Source of the DNA: Prunella strophiata
Taxonomy: Eukaryota > Chordata > Aves > Passeriformes > Prunellidae
Length of the DNA stretch: 64,000 nt
Assembly (NCBI GenBank): GCA_036583965.1
Contig: JAZBQD010000015.1
Coordinates: 20,737,310 to 20,801,309 of the forward strand
Direction of reading: 5' to 3'
Below the pieces are notes generated by a model. The model had not been told where the DNA came from and did no database searches. It worked only from the letters and a program-made list of their open reading frames with translations. Made by a program: the position numbers and the translations under genes. This document shows positions 51,101-62,562 of the stretch, piece after piece; the stretch's first letter is position 1, and every line of letters starts with the position of its first letter.

Positions 51101-54100
51101 GCTTTGTTTAGGGATATTTGTGTCAGTTGTACAGGAATGAAAAGCAGTGTTTTTAAGAATCTTGATTCTCTTAAAATATGCAGAGCAAAACACAAAACAA
51201 TTTCCAGTTTCTACATCCTGCCATGAAAGCTCCTGCATGCTTTTTAAAAATTGCTTTGGTTTTAATCTCTGGTTCCCCTTCTGTCTCTTAAAATTAAACA
51301 ATCTTTAGAGCACAAAGAAGACAATTTTTTTTTTTTTTCTTAAAAGCAGATAGTTACCAGAATTTTAGTATAAAATTATGCTAGTTCAGGTTTGTGTATA
51401 CACATATTTAACATTTATACTTGGCAGCTTGTTAATTGCCTTGGGCCAGTCCACCAGTGTGGAGCAGTGTTCAGTGCTAGCTAGCCTGTCTTCATTTTAG
51501 TTCTTCTGAGAAGGAGCTAGAAACTATCATGTTAATCAGAATCAGTTGATGTATTTCCTCTTAAAAGATATAATAGCTTTTGCTATAAAGTAATCAACAA
51601 ACTCTTATATGTAATTTAGGATATAGTAATAAGTTATCTAGATTTTTGGAAATAGGCTTTTTGAATTGATGGCTTGGGGAGGTTTGTTTTTCTGCTTTTA
51701 TCAGCATGGATTCTCGCACTGACTGGCACAGACTCATAATTCTGCATTTGTTGGGGAGGGAAGGGGGAGTGTGTCTGCTAGACAAAATGTTCAGGGGTGC
51801 AGCTTTTCCACTGTATTTGTTTAATCTTTTTCTTTCTAGCAAGTACCCTACTTTCTGCTGCAGTTGGGTTTGGACCTTATTATTCTGTTCTGGCTTAGTC
51901 CCATACAGTCATTGGAACCAAAGTGAGGAGAGGAAGAAGGCAGCAGTTACCTGTTTCAAATTACATTTGCATGAATAGGTTTTCTCATTATATTTTGGAA
52001 TAGGACCCCATCACAGAGTACCTTTCATGTACTAAAGTCTCAGAGCATTAGTCTGTGAGGGCAACCTCATGAGAATTTCTCTGGCATCCCAGTGCTTAGT
52101 GGTCATTTCTCTGTGACCCTCTGTCAAATATTTGCACTTCAAAACATCTGACGATGGAGATCCCTTCAAGCTTGGTTTTCTTGGAAAAACTTTGTGGTTT
52201 TGACATTGGTATAGGAAGAGAATTTTCATTAGATTCCTATTGCCCTATTCTTCAGCTGATGCAGAGAATCCTTTTGTTTTGCAATATGCTGCTACATATT
52301 TAATGATACTTCAGGTCCATTATTAACAAACCTAGCACTTCCAGCTTTTCTTGATGAACTGTCAAGAAAACACTGGTTTAGGTTTCTGATTCTCCTCCTC
52401 TGGATTTCCTTGTAGTTGTTCATGCCACCTTTTTGTCCAGTTTGAATACAGCAGTGAAGCTGCAGCATTACTACTGCTGAGTTAAATGAAAGGGTGATTC
52501 TGTGCCAGTAGCTACCAGTTACCTCTTCTTCAACAATGTGCTCTTTTCATTTTGTGTGCTCTAAAACACAAACCCTTTCCCACGTACTGGGAATTCAGGC
52601 AATTGGCTTCTTCATACAGGTAGTCTTGAAATCATTGCCATTCAGATGCCTCTGGTCATTTCAGGCCATTTTTTCAGCTTTTCATGACTGGAGTGAATTC
52701 TGGCATTCTTGCAACCATGCCAGATTGTATTGGCCTGAATTTTAACACACACATTCTTCTCCTTCCATCTTCCACATTAAGGAAAATGTTCAATACTCTT
52801 GGATCCAAGGCACATCTCTCAGAAGTATGGAGTGAAGAGTCTCAATTTGGGTAGTTACAAAAAAATACTATTCACATGTTTTCTGTAGTTTCACATGAAG
52901 CTTAGTAGATTTCTCTCATCCTTTTTTCAGTCTGGACTATTATAACTGCTTGAGTGTCATACAAGAATGTAAGAATTTAATTAGTCAGTGTATGACATCT
53001 GTTTCTCCCCATCCTCAAGGCTGAGTTATCCTGTTACAGGAGAAAATTAAATTGGCATGATTTCTACTTGAAAAAATAAATATTCAGTGTGACCTTTTTG
53101 TTTCCTACCTTTGCTTTGATGTTTACAAGGTCCCAGTTTTCAGGAAATGAAAGTTCATTCAGTGGTCTTTTACTTCCTCTGCTTCTTGGTTTGTACCCTT
53201 TTTAAGATTATCATTGCCATTTAACCATTTCCAGTTTTCCTGGATTTTTTTTTCAGACATCTACTAATAATACTTTTCAAAAATTACTATTAATGACTCT
53301 GAAATTTGGCCTGCTGAGGTATTTCTCAGATCAGCTCATGTAAGTACACTCCAACCTGCTGTATTTGTACAGATCTTACTTCTTTGTCACCAGTTGTCTG
53401 GCTCACAGTTGATCTTCAATGACAACTGAAGGGAAAAGAAAATAGGAACAGGTCTCCAGTTTCATCTGCTGGCTGTCTTTCATTTTTGTTAAACAGTAAA
53501 TTGATCCAATTTGGTCTTCCTCTTACTAGCACTGTACTGGTAGAATAATTTCTTCTTGACTTTGATATCCCTTGCTTTTTGTCTGCTTCTAGTTTAACCT
53601 TTCTGATTTTGGCCTAACACCCTCATGCTGTTCTTCTATACCCATTCATAGTAATCTGACCTACTTTCTATTTTCTTAATGCTGCTGCTGCTTTGGTAAA
53701 GGAAGCTTCATTGTTCTTTTTCAACATTCTGTCTGTCCTTTGCATTGGAAGAGTTTGTGCTTGTGCTTTGATAGAATTTCCTTGAGGAAGTGCTAGTGTT
53801 CTGGTTTTATAGATACAAGTCTTGTAACCTGATAGGTTTCTGTGTTTATTGAAATCTCTCTTCTGGCCTAGTATTTTTGTTTGGTTATTCTTTATTATTT
53901 AGTCAATATCCAGAAGTTTCTTATTTCATAGTAGTTTCTACCAGTGTAACCTCCTATCTTGATGTTTCAAACCAGTTTCTACTCTGTAACCTCTTCCTTC
54001 CATGCCTTTTTTTTTTTTTTTGCTTTGTGTTTAAGGAATCCAGTACCCTTTATGGATGTCTGTTTGTTGTATTATGCCTTTTGTTTTGGGAGTTAAAATT

Positions 54101-57100
54101 GTCCATAACAGTAAAATTCAGTGCCTTAGGCAAGCCCCCTGAAAGATAATCTTCTGGGTTTACAATTCTTACACAGTCACACTGTGAGAGTGTTCATGTT
54201 CAGTTTTTCCTTTTTAATCCATAGAAATGTTCAATATTCAAGTGCTCCCTCACTCTGTATTGCTCTCTGTATAATGTACCTCAGAGCAAGTAAATGCATT
54301 CTCTTTGCACAAAGCACAGTGCCTTCTCTGCCCTTTCCTTGCCTGCCTTGCCTGAACAAGACTTTGTTTATTCCAAAATGAGAACAACCCTACCAAATAT
54401 CTAATTGAAATTATATTTTAGAAAGCACAGCATTCAACAACAAGCTATTTAGAAAGCATGACATGCAACTCATTTTTTGTCATTGTCTTCTTGTGTACTC
54501 ATCTTTTGTGTTCTTCCTTAGATGAAGTGAGGATTAACTTGGCTTTGTCACAAGCCTTTATGATACCTGTTGTTCCTTTGTAATTGCTATCTTAGTCAAG
54601 AACTATGACAGATGTAGTGCATACCTCTGAGAAACCATGTTCCTAGGGAGAGTAAATGAAACACACAAATGTGGGAAATCTCTGTAGAACAGTGATCTTT
54701 AAAGGCCTTTCAGGTTCTTGTGGGGTTTGTGGCAGTTTAAGGCAGTCACATTTCAGAGTTACTGCAGACTTGAACCATCACTAAGAGTTTTGGGTTGCAG
54801 GTTCCTCAGTGAACAGAAGCACAGCCAGGACTCAGGTTTTTTCTTGTCTCAACAGCTTGTCATGAGGGGGTGCTGAAGCAATGGAGTTCTTGCTTTCCCC
54901 TCCTTCCAGGATGTGTTTGGTGAAGGCTCTCTGGTGGCTCTGTTATGTCAACCTCTTTCTATAGATCTAGTAATCTGTGAAAGTTTCAACTCCATACTGT
55001 TCAGGGAAAAGACAACTGGGAATAGGATCTGTCAGTTTGATCATACCTGGCAATTCCTTTATCCTGAAAGTTTGTCTGCTACTTCCCAGCCATGTAAGCT
55101 GGAGGAATGATTAAACAAAGCTCTTCAATTGCTTAGCTCTTCAAACTTGAGGCTGAGAATAAATGCTTAATTGCTGAATGGGAGGACTTCTTACTTGTAA
55201 GAGGTTGCCTAAAATTAGGATATGTATAAATTCTATTTTCTTTGAGATAAGAAATAAATCATTGCATAGAAGTGATGATTGCACTTCTTCCATCCTTGCA
55301 GCAATGTATTATTGATGTTGATAATATTCTAAACCCCCTTTCTTTTCTTCTTTCAAGATTCACAATCGATACGAAGGCAAAGACATTTCAAAGCACAAGC
55401 GAAACTTGGCCATAGCAGGTGGTGTAACCTTATCTGTAATTGTTTCTCCAGTGGTAGCTGCAGTAACTGTAGGTAAGCAAATACTACTATTTTGTGTCTT
55501 GGTAGCACCTTGCAACCAGAACTCTGTAAACACTCATGAATAACACAGCTAAGTGCTGTAGTTTCCTTTTATAGGTGAAGGAACCAAGACAAGGAGGAGT
55601 CTGAGGTTATACATTTATTGGGGTAGAATCAAGAATACAGTACTTGATTTTAATGTAGCATTTCCTGAAGAATTAAAATTAATTTTTATCTTGAAAACTG
55701 AAGTTTCCACATTGTCACTTCTGGCTTTTAAGATTGAAATATTTAAAAGTTTTTTAAATGACCAAGAAGAAAACTGTTGCCACAGAGTCTATTCATATTT
55801 TAATAACTTCATATCAAAATTTTCTCCATGCAGAAAAATAGTCTCTTACACTTAACATTGCAGTAGTTGACAAACCACTTGTTTTGCTCTGGGAGTCAGT
55901 TCAAATTGCATCACACTCTTTATCATGGTGATTGTTGAGGATAGCATTTAAGAAGAATCTTGCTGTTCCTTACAAAATAGTTGTCTCATCTTCCCAGGTA
56001 ATTTCAAAATCACTGTAAACCCTGATTGTTTTTGGACAGAGGGGACTTGCCTGGCACTGCCTTGCTACTTTGTTGCAGCACAGGCATCTTCACAGTTGCA
56101 CAGTAAGCTGCTGTGGATAGCTAACTCACACCATTTAGTTTTAAGCTGGATCAGCCCCCTGTACTCACAGTTTTGTCTGCAGTGTTCCCCCTTGTGCCAG
56201 AAGCAATGCTCAGAGAGTAATGAGTAACCTCCAGAAGACAAGGCCACTTCTAGCCAATGATGATTGAATTTGGCCATGAAGCTGTGGCATTGAACTGCTT
56301 GTTATCAATGGTGGACCACTGTGCAAATGAGGGTATGCCAGACATGAAACTGGTGTCAGTCTGCATTGCATTGTTCTCATGTGGCTGTGGTGTCAGATCC
56401 CTGCAAAACAGGTGGTGGGACACAGAGTCTCATAGTTGTATTTATAGGTCTGCCTTACTTCATTTCTCTCAAGCTGTTTCTTATTCCTGAACAGAGATGA
56501 AGCGTGGCTTCTCAGGGAAAGCAGTTGGGTTTTATTTTGTGCAGTTTTGCTCTTGCCCCATTGCTGTTAACAAATGGCCTCCAGTCTCAGGGCATTTTGT
56601 GGTTTTCAAAATAATGACCACAAGAGTATGGAGTTACTCCTTGAATGTGAGCAATTTCTATTGAAGGAGACTTTGGAACCTTTATTTTAGATTAGACTCA
56701 GTAGCCTTTCTATTAGGTCGGCTTCTCTCCTGACATTTTCAGAATGTGCCAACTTGACATTTTTCCATCTGCTGGTGTTTGTACCTTCTGTATACTTCCA
56801 TCAGCAAAGCCATGGGATGATTTAATTCATGTGCCTAAGGACTAGCTTCCATTGTCCACTCAAAGTGGTCGGATGGATGTGTGGGTATCTGTGTGCTTTA
56901 GTCTACAGTTCCTTTAGCTGGTTTCCCTTAATTCCTGCCACCATACTTCACTGAATTGTTTACTTTTAAGGAAAACTTAACATTGTTATTACTCAGGGAT
57001 TTTTCAATATAAGTCCTATTAAACTGATAGCAAACCCATGTCTCCCTTAGTGGATGTAAATTGAAGCCCCTTATTAAAGTAGTAGAGGTACTAACATGCT

Positions 57101-60100
57101 TAGTTGAGTAACATTTGAAATAGATCTCTGCTGTTTCTGCCTCTCAGGTGGAACACTGGAGTCCTCAGTGGAGCTTTTGTGAATCTTTAAAGGACTTTAA
57201 TTTTGTTTGTAAAGTATGTTATGGACATATGGAAAGTATTAATTCATCAATCATTAAGTTTCTCTTCCTACCAATGCTGACAGAGGACATTCTGCCTGCA
57301 GAAAGTACTTTCCTGTCATTTCACCATAGTGATTTACCAATATTTCTTAATTTTGCTCCCTCCTGATCTCTTTCAAGTGTAATATTAATCAAATATTAAG
57401 TAATCTTGGAAAATGAAAGTTGCCTTTATGAAAGGCTCAAAAATAAAAGTGGCTTTTAATGAAAGACTCTTTTTCTCTCTGTAGGTATTGGTGTTCCTAT
57501 TATGCTGGCTTATGTGTATGGAGTTGTTCCAATTTCCCTCTGCCGAAGTGGAGGCTGTGGTGTGTCAGCTGGCAATGGAAAAGGTGTCAGGATAGAATTT
57601 GATGATGAAAATGATATAAATGTTGGTGGAACAAATGCAGCTGTAGGTAAGAAAATTCATTGTTCTGTTTTCTATAAATAGGGGTTTTGTGACTTGATAC
57701 TAGAGTAGTTATTTGCATTTGGGGCTGCTTCTGCTCATTGCTGAAATTGCCCCTCTCAGATGATAATTGCTTCTCCATGTCATTTTGTGCTGGGCTGTAT
57801 TACAAAGTTATTGCCCATTTTAATCAAAGCCAAACTCAAGTCTTCTCCATAGGTAAAAGCTTTAACATAGCATTAATGTTGCTCTTTCAGAATCCTGGTT
57901 TGTGGAAGCTGGTTAGATTTTTTATTTTTGATAGGGCCAACTAAAGACTGGTCTGATGCTTCAGTTTTTTGATTACATGGTGCTATCCTGTGTGACGGGC
58001 TCTCTCTGCATTCCTTTTACCCATGTTTCCTGTCCTATCCATGGTTAATTTTTTGCTGTATTTTTAAGTATGTGATGTCAGGCAGTGCCAAGAAAGGTGT
58101 CTTTTAAAATTATTTCTGGCTTTTTGGTTTTGTTTTTTTTTTTTATGAAGTTCTCTTTTTGTGACCATAAATCCTTCTCAGCACAGTTTCAGAACCAGCT
58201 TTCATGGTCACATTCTAGAAACAGCTCAGTGCTGCTTCCCTAGCTGAGGAGCCTTGTCTGTTTCTGCAGATACCACGTCGGTGGCGGAGGCGCGTCACAA
58301 CCCCAGCATCGGGGAGGGCAGCGTGGGCGGCCTGACGGGCAGCCTGAGCGCCAGCGGCAGCCACATGGACCGGATCGGAGCCTGCCGCGACAACCTGAGC
58401 GAGACCGCCAGCACCATGGCCCTGGCCGGGGCCAGCATCACGGGCAGCCTCTCGGGGAGTGCCATGGGGAACTGCTTCAACAGGTCAGGGACCTGCTGCC
58501 AGCCCTGACTGCCCCGCTCCCCGTGCACCTCCTTGGGTTCCCAGTTTTTGCTTTTCAGTATTGGTTCCTGTTAAAAGGAAGTGTTTCTGGGAGATAAACA
58601 GTTCATCCCTGACAAACTTACTGATTTTCAAGAGATCCTGCCTGACCACAGTCCTCAAGACTTTGCTTTTGTCGAGGCTGAGTGGGGCCTGAGATCTTGT
58701 TCTCCTGCTTCCCAGGAGAGCTGCCTGTAGGCAGGAGTCAGAGGGGAGGCAGCTCATCTCTGACACAGTTGTGTTCTCTGGTGCACATCACCCAAAAGTC
58801 AGAGCTGCTGACTCCTTTGGTCTGCAGGCACCAAGCTGTGCCTTCAGAACACCTGGGTGGAGTGTGGACTCCAAATGGACTTCAGGCAGGAGTCCTGAAC
58901 ACCTGGCCTTGCCAAGGTGGCAGCTTCCATGCTCAACATGCTCAATGCCTTCTGTGAATTTGGACCTTTCTGGTAGTTGGCTCTCCTGCACCCTGAAGAG
59001 AAAGGGAGTGTGTAGAAAGGAGTGTTAGCATGTGAGGTTCAGAATGGAATTTGCTCCCTAAATCACCTGCCAACACTGCTCACTTTGAGTAATTTGTCAT
59101 TTGTAATTTGGCTATATAGAATAAGGAGAGTGGGATAGTATCAAGAGTTCCCCTCTGCTGGGACAAGGTGTACCAGGCTGTTACTGCTGAGTGAGATATA
59201 CATACCCTCTTCTTTAAAGAGCTGAGAGTTATACCAAAAAAAAAAAAAAAAAAAAAAGCAAAACCCAAACCACTTATTTCAATGTCAGTACACAGATAAA
59301 CAAGACATTTGGAAAATTTGATTTCTGGCATATCTGCTGAGCCCAGCTTAAGATTGCTCGGGTTTGTATTATTCCTGTTGCAGTTGATAGCAATACAATG
59401 TAAAGCAGAGTACAGAACCCAGCTCTGCCTTTTATTCGATTAGCAGTAATTTGCAGCATGGGTACTATCATGTCTTGAATTTATGTACCCTTCTGATTGT
59501 TTTTACCATTTTTAGAGTATAGTATGCTATCTAGCAGAAGAACTGTAGCTGAACCTGGAAGCTGTCCTTGTAAATCTCAGGAAGGAAAGAATCCAAAACT
59601 TTTGGTTAACACCTTTAGGAAATTACTCTGGTTTTACTTTGAGGTGTTTTTGTTTGCTTGGTTTTAATCAAAATGTAGTAGTTTTGACAGTGGGAATGGA
59701 GGACAGTGTCAGTAGGGTAAATAAGCCCATCTGTACTGGAGTGACTCAGGAACTCTTATTTAATAATTACTGACTTATTTACTTACTGCCATCTACAAGG
59801 TGACACTAATTTTTAGAAAGTGTGCTTTAGCTGTTGTGGTAATACATGCAACTTTGTCTCTCTCTTTCAAAGACTGGAAGTACAAGCAGATGTGCAGAAA
59901 GAACGATACAGCCTGAGTGGAGAATCCGGCACAGTTAGCTTGGGAACAGTCAGTGACAATGCCAGTACCAAAGCAATGGCAGGATCCATTCTGAACTCCT
60001 ACATACCTTTGGACAGGTAAGAGAAATGTGGTGAAAAGCCTTGCTTATTAAAGGATATTTTAAGCATGCCTCAGCTGGTCTGCATTCAAGATTACACTTT

Positions 60101-61055
60101 GAAAGTGTAGATTTTGTTACAAATGGAATTACATGTGACTGCTTTCTGCATTTTGCCAGGGTTATTTCCAAAGAGGAACACTATTGCTGTAGCTCAGTAA
60201 AGCATTTGGTGGTTCAGACTTTGTGTTTTCCTTTGGGCTGTTCATTTGGGTAAATATTTCTCCTTACAACATACACAGTGAAAGTGAGAGGGGGATGTAT
60301 GTAGGAAAGCAGCAAGAGTTTGTTCCACCCTCTGACGACCTCTTGCCTGACGGATTCTCCCCTATTCTAGGGAGGGTAACAGCCTGGAAGTGCAGGTGGA
60401 TATCGAATCCAAGCCAGCCAAGTTCCGGCACCACAGCGGGAGCAGCAGCGTGGAGGACGGCGGCGCTGCCGGGCGCGGCTCCGCCGGCTGCTCCGGCCCG
60501 CCCGACGGCAAAGCCGGCGCCACCAAGTGGTCCAAGGACAGCTCGGCGGGGAAGAAGTGCAAAGGTAAGCTGAGAAAGAAGAGTAGCATGAAGATTAATG
60601 AGACGAGAGAGGACATGGATGCTCAGCTGTTGGAGCAGCAAAGCACAAACTCCAGTGAATTTGACTCTCCCTCTCTGAGCGATAGTATTCCATCTGTAGC
60701 AGATTCTCACTCCAGCCATTTCTCTGAGTTCAGCTGCTCAGATATGGAAAGTATGAAAACTTCCTGTAGCCATGGTTCCAGCGACTATCACACTCGCTTT
60801 ACCACAGTCAGTGTTCTCCCAGAGGTGGAAAATGATCGCTTGGAAAACTCTCCACAGCCGAGTGGAATCCCTGTGCCTGTTCCAACAGCCCCAAGCACTG
60901 ATGTTCCACAGCTGAGTTACATTGCTGAGGAAAGCATTAATAATGGATCTTCGACAGATGTAGATTTAGGTGTTGGTGAAACACTGAAAGAAACAAACAA
61001 CAACCATTCACAACAGGCTGTGGAATTAAGCACTGCTGTTCAGACTGAAATGTAA
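41604..61055 (+). CDS. RNF19A: RNF19A (dorfin), RBR E3 ubiquitin-protein ligase, complete spliced CDS
   Basis: Coding exons: 41604-42184, 47987-48195, 50119-50263, 50810-50972, 55358-55472, 57485-57646, 58270-58483, 59873-60016 and 60371-61055. They total 2418 nt, giving 805 residues plus TAA, with all junctions in frame and GT-AG. Domains are a polybasic Ser-rich N terminus (about 26-51), RING1 C3HC4 (C101-C148), IBR (about C185-C233), RING2 (C270-C316, catalytic C285), two long hydrophobic segments (about 331-363 and 383-423), and a Ser-rich tail. RBR ligases take ubiquitin from an E2 at RING1 onto the RING2 cysteine, then pass it to the substrate. Dorfin is known from mammals to ubiquitylate mutant SOD1 and synphilin-1 and to work with UBE2L3-type E2s. 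I chose 41604 because it has G at -3, all out-of-frame upstream ORFs end before it, and it matches the conserved [10 protein letters not shown] start. In-frame ATGs at 41568 and 41589 would add 12 or 5 residues. The paralogue RNF19B is less likely given near identity to mammalian RNF19A (recalled). Confidence 0.95.
42185..47986 (+). other. RNF19A: Intron 2 of RNF19A (5.8 kb)
   Basis: Ordinary AT-rich intron from GTATGT to TTAAAG. The one notable content is the GC-rich patch at about 45330-45725, listed separately. No other gene, clear transposable element or RNA gene was recognised. Confidence 0.9.
45330..45725. other. Unidentified GC-rich, coding-like patch in intron 2
   Basis: This roughly 400-base block is noticeably richer in GC than the intron around it. 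It is open in several frames on both strands: plus 45332-45556 and 45348-45671, minus 45363-45629 and 45439-45723. No frame matches a family I know, no long ORF survives, and splice sites are not convincing. It may be a decayed retrocopy, a fragment of an old repeat, or a conserved non-coding element. I do not assign a gene. Confidence 0.25.
47987..48195 (+). CDS. RNF19A: RNF19A exon 3: IBR domain
   Basis: Encodes the last base of G194 through A263 plus one base of A264. It holds most of the in-between-RING zinc ligands: C202, C205, C210, C215, C220, C223, H228 and C233. The IBR positions RING1 relative to RING2. The acceptor is TTAAAG|GTAC and the donor is GCAG|GTATCT. The first 150 bases are very GC-rich compared with exons 2 and 4. 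Confidence 0.95.
48196..50118 (+). other. RNF19A: Intron 3 of RNF19A (1.9 kb)
   Basis: AT-rich intron from GTATCT to AAACAG. A poly(T) run lies near 49584. Nothing else was recognised. Confidence 0.9.
50119..50263 (+). CDS. RNF19A: RNF19A exon 4: RING2 catalytic domain
   Basis: Encodes A264-L311 plus two bases of S312. RING2 ligands are C270, C273, C290, C293, C298 and C301, with H309 and C316 (the latter in exon 5) as the likely last pair by analogy with parkin. C285, in GSCNHMTC, sits where RBR ligases carry the thioester-forming cysteine (parkin C431). All key residues are intact, so the ligase should be active. The donor is TTAAG|GTACAT. Confidence 0.95.
50264..50809 (+). other. RNF19A: Intron 4 of RNF19A (546 bp)
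   Basis: Short AT-rich intron from GTACAT to the pyrimidine tract and TTAG at 50806-50809. Nothing else was recognised. Confidence 0.9.
50810..50972 (+). CDS. RNF19A: RNF19A exon 5: end of RING2 and first hydrophobic segment
   Basis: Encodes S312-K366. After C316 comes a basic patch (W324-K329, SRKKK). A Gly/Ile/Ala/Pro-rich hydrophobic stretch then runs from about L331 to V363 and ends at GRK. This is the first membrane segment of RNF19-family proteins. The acceptor is TTAG|CCCATC and the donor is AAG|GTAAAA, with phase 0 at the 3' end. Confidence 0.95.
50973..55357 (+). other. RNF19A: Intron 5 of RNF19A (4.4 kb)
   Basis: AT-rich intron separating the two membrane segments. It contains poly(T) runs (near 51327 and 54007) and short overlapping ORFs only. 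No transposable element could be named with confidence. Confidence 0.9.
55358..55472 (+). CDS. RNF19A: RNF19A exon 6: loop and start of second hydrophobic segment
   Basis: Encodes I367-V404 plus one base of G405. A short charged linker (I367-N382, with HNRYEGKD and KHKR) is followed by a Val/Ala/Ser-rich hydrophobic stretch that starts the second membrane segment. The acceptor is TTCAAG|ATTC and the donor is GTAG|GTAAGC. Confidence 0.95.
55473..57484 (+). other. RNF19A: Intron 6 of RNF19A (2.0 kb)
   Basis: AT-rich intron from GTAAGC to CTGTAG. No repeat, gene or RNA was recognised. Confidence 0.9.
57485..57646 (+). CDS. RNF19A: RNF19A exon 7: end of second hydrophobic segment and conserved linker
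   Basis: Encodes G405-V458 plus one base of D459. The hydrophobic stretch continues to about L423, then comes a Cys/Gly-rich motif ([15 protein letters not shown]) and an acidic run (EFDDENDIN). All are typical of RNF19A. The acceptor is CTGTAG|GTATTG and the donor is GTAG|GTAAGA. Confidence 0.95.
57647..58269 (+). other. RNF19A: Intron 7 of RNF19A (623 bp)
   Basis: AT-rich intron with a poly(T) run near 58133. It ends TTTCTGCAG. No other feature was recognised. Confidence 0.9.
58270..58483 (+). CDS. RNF19A: RNF19A exon 8: Ser/Gly-rich cytoplasmic region, extremely high GC3
   Basis: Encodes D459-N529 plus two bases of R530. The sequence is a Ser/Gly/Ala-rich low-complexity region ([33 protein letters not shown]), probably disordered. 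Of its 70 complete codons only three (CGT, GGA, AGT) end in A or T, in sharp contrast with exons 7 and 9. The acceptor is TCTGCAG|ATACC and the donor is CAACAG|GTCAGG. The donor is weaker than the others. Confidence 0.95.
58484..59872 (+). other. RNF19A: Intron 8 of RNF19A (1.4 kb)
   Basis: The first 500 bases are GC-elevated like exon 8. A poly(A) run of about 22 bases at 59236-59257 lies further on and might be the tail of an old retroposon, but no body is recognisable. Confidence 0.9.
59236..59257. repeat. Poly(A) tract
   Basis: About 22 consecutive A residues followed by GCAAAACCC, in intron 8. Confidence 0.8.
59873..60016 (+). CDS. RNF19A: RNF19A exon 9: C-terminal tail segment
   Basis: Encodes the last base of R530 through D577 plus two bases of R578 ([19 protein letters not shown], then [13 protein letters not shown] and NSYIPLD). 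It is hydrophilic and Ser-rich. Codon use is AT-tolerant, unlike exon 8. The acceptor is TTTCAAAG|ACTG and the donor is GACAG|GTAAGA. Confidence 0.95.
60017..60370 (+). other. RNF19A: Intron 9 of RNF19A (354 bp)
   Basis: Short intron from GTAAGA to CTATTCTAG. Nothing else was recognised. Confidence 0.9.
60371..61055 (+). CDS. RNF19A: RNF19A exon 10, coding part: Ser-rich C terminus and stop
   Basis: Encodes R578-M805 and TAA at 61053-61055. A GC-rich, Gly/Ala/Pro-rich patch (60420-60560, with [16 protein letters not shown]) is followed by a Lys-rich motif (GKLRKK). Then come the conserved [20 protein letters not shown] and [18 protein letters not shown] motifs and a more variable end (NNNHSQQ, then VQTEM). 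The tail is probably disordered and rich in phosphorylatable Ser. The acceptor is TTCTAG|GGAGGG. Confidence 0.95.
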
Positions 61056-61406
61056 ATCTAAGTGCTGCAAAAATATATTTGCCACTAAAGAACCCTGTCA
61101 AAGCTGGTTGAATCACATGCGACTTCCATAAGTTTCAGGTGACCAGCAGAAGCAAGGTTTTGATACAGCTGCGTTTTCTATGTACTTGTCTGATAAGGCA
61201 AAATACTTCCTATGGATCTTCGACCTGTGTGAAGACATGAAGGCTTTAACCAAGTGCATTACAGCAGTACACATATGTCCATGTTTTGTATTTTTGCCAC
61301 AACTTTGCTTGAAAGCGTATACTTGGTGTATTTAGATGAAAATTGGTAAATTCTTAATATGTTAAATGCTGAAATGAATAATATGTCCTGCACTGTTCAC
61401 TTGGAA

Positions 61407-61412
61407 AATAAA
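61407..61412 (+). terminator. RNF19A: Proximal polyadenylation signal AATAAA
   Basis: Canonical AATAAA 352 bases after the stop, followed by a G/T-rich stretch (GGGGTTTGGGATAAAGGGTG). It would give a short 3' UTR. Confidence 0.5.
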
Positions 61413-62556
61413 TGGGGTTTGGGATAAAGGGTGTTAGCTGAGCGTTAGTGACTTAAAACCATTCTTGTGTGAACTCTTGAATTTAAGGGAAGCAAAGACC
61501 TGCAGAGATCTATACAAACATACTTCAACAGTGAATATTCAGAATGACAATTTTGTTTCATAACTGGACACGCTGTATTTAGAATGCATGTAGAATGAAC
61601 TACATATCTTCAGATGGATGTAGCCTGTGTCAGAAGTGTTTGTATGTGTGTACACTTTGAGCAGGGTGGCTTTTACATAATTTCAAAACATAAGAAATTG
61701 GTACTTAATATATGGTGGAATGGAGACATCACCTGTGTAGAACAGTGGGGTTACCTGTTTATTCATGCACCAACCATGCAGCAGGTGAGGCTACTATATA
61801 GTGTATAAAAACTGTAAAATAACAATCCAGTGATTTCTAAGCATTGTAGAAAAGCAGATGCAGTCACCTTTCATTAGGGGGAAAATTGGTGCCCCATCCA
61901 TTCTTGGTGCCTTTGGAAAAGACTGGGTTTGAAGTGCCTGGTCGTCTGAGGATTTTACTGTAATGTTTTCCAGAATGTCCTCTCTGGCCACCTTGGATCA
62001 CAAAAGAAAATCCTAGTGAATAAAATGACTGTCGTAGATATAATAATGAGGTATTGGCCTACCAAAGACTCACTCAGGCTTTAGTGGACTTGACATCTCT
62101 TTGCAAGACATGCCTGTCTTCAGTCCCAGAATCTTAAGTGCAGTGCAATGACTGCCCAAGTGCAAAGATGGGTTCCAAATATGCTGGCTTTTTTTCTTTT
62201 TCTTTTGCATATGGAAGATGTACAGCTGAACACAAGCTGAAGTTGGCCAAAGCGCCTGCACTGTTAACATTTTTGCTAAGTAATTCACTAAAATGAAAAA
62301 AGTTGTGAATCTCAGAATAACAGTTAACAATGTTCTGTCTTGTGTTTCATGTATTGCCATTATGGTGCTACTGGAGGTTTGATTGGATGAAAAGAATGCC
62401 ATGAGCTACAGTCCTCTTCCATGACTTATCCTCACCAGTTTCAGTAATAGCTTATAACACTAGTGCCAGTTACGTTCTTTGGTAATGCTTGTTACAGTAT
62501 TTGTATATTTGCAATTCGGTTTTGCTCAATAATATGCGTGTAAACTGCATATCTGA

Positions 62557-62562
62557 AATAAA
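62557..62562 (+). terminator. RNF19A: Distal polyadenylation signal AATAAA
   Basis: Canonical AATAAA with a strong GT-rich downstream element at about 62581-62605 (TAGTGGTCTGTTGGTTAATG), which places cleavage near 62575-62585. This is the best candidate for the end of the gene. Confidence 0.75.

Noticed and set aside
50771..51301. 176-codon minus-strand frame
   Set aside because: It is the antisense shadow of RNF19A exon 5 and flanking intron, with no recognisable domain.
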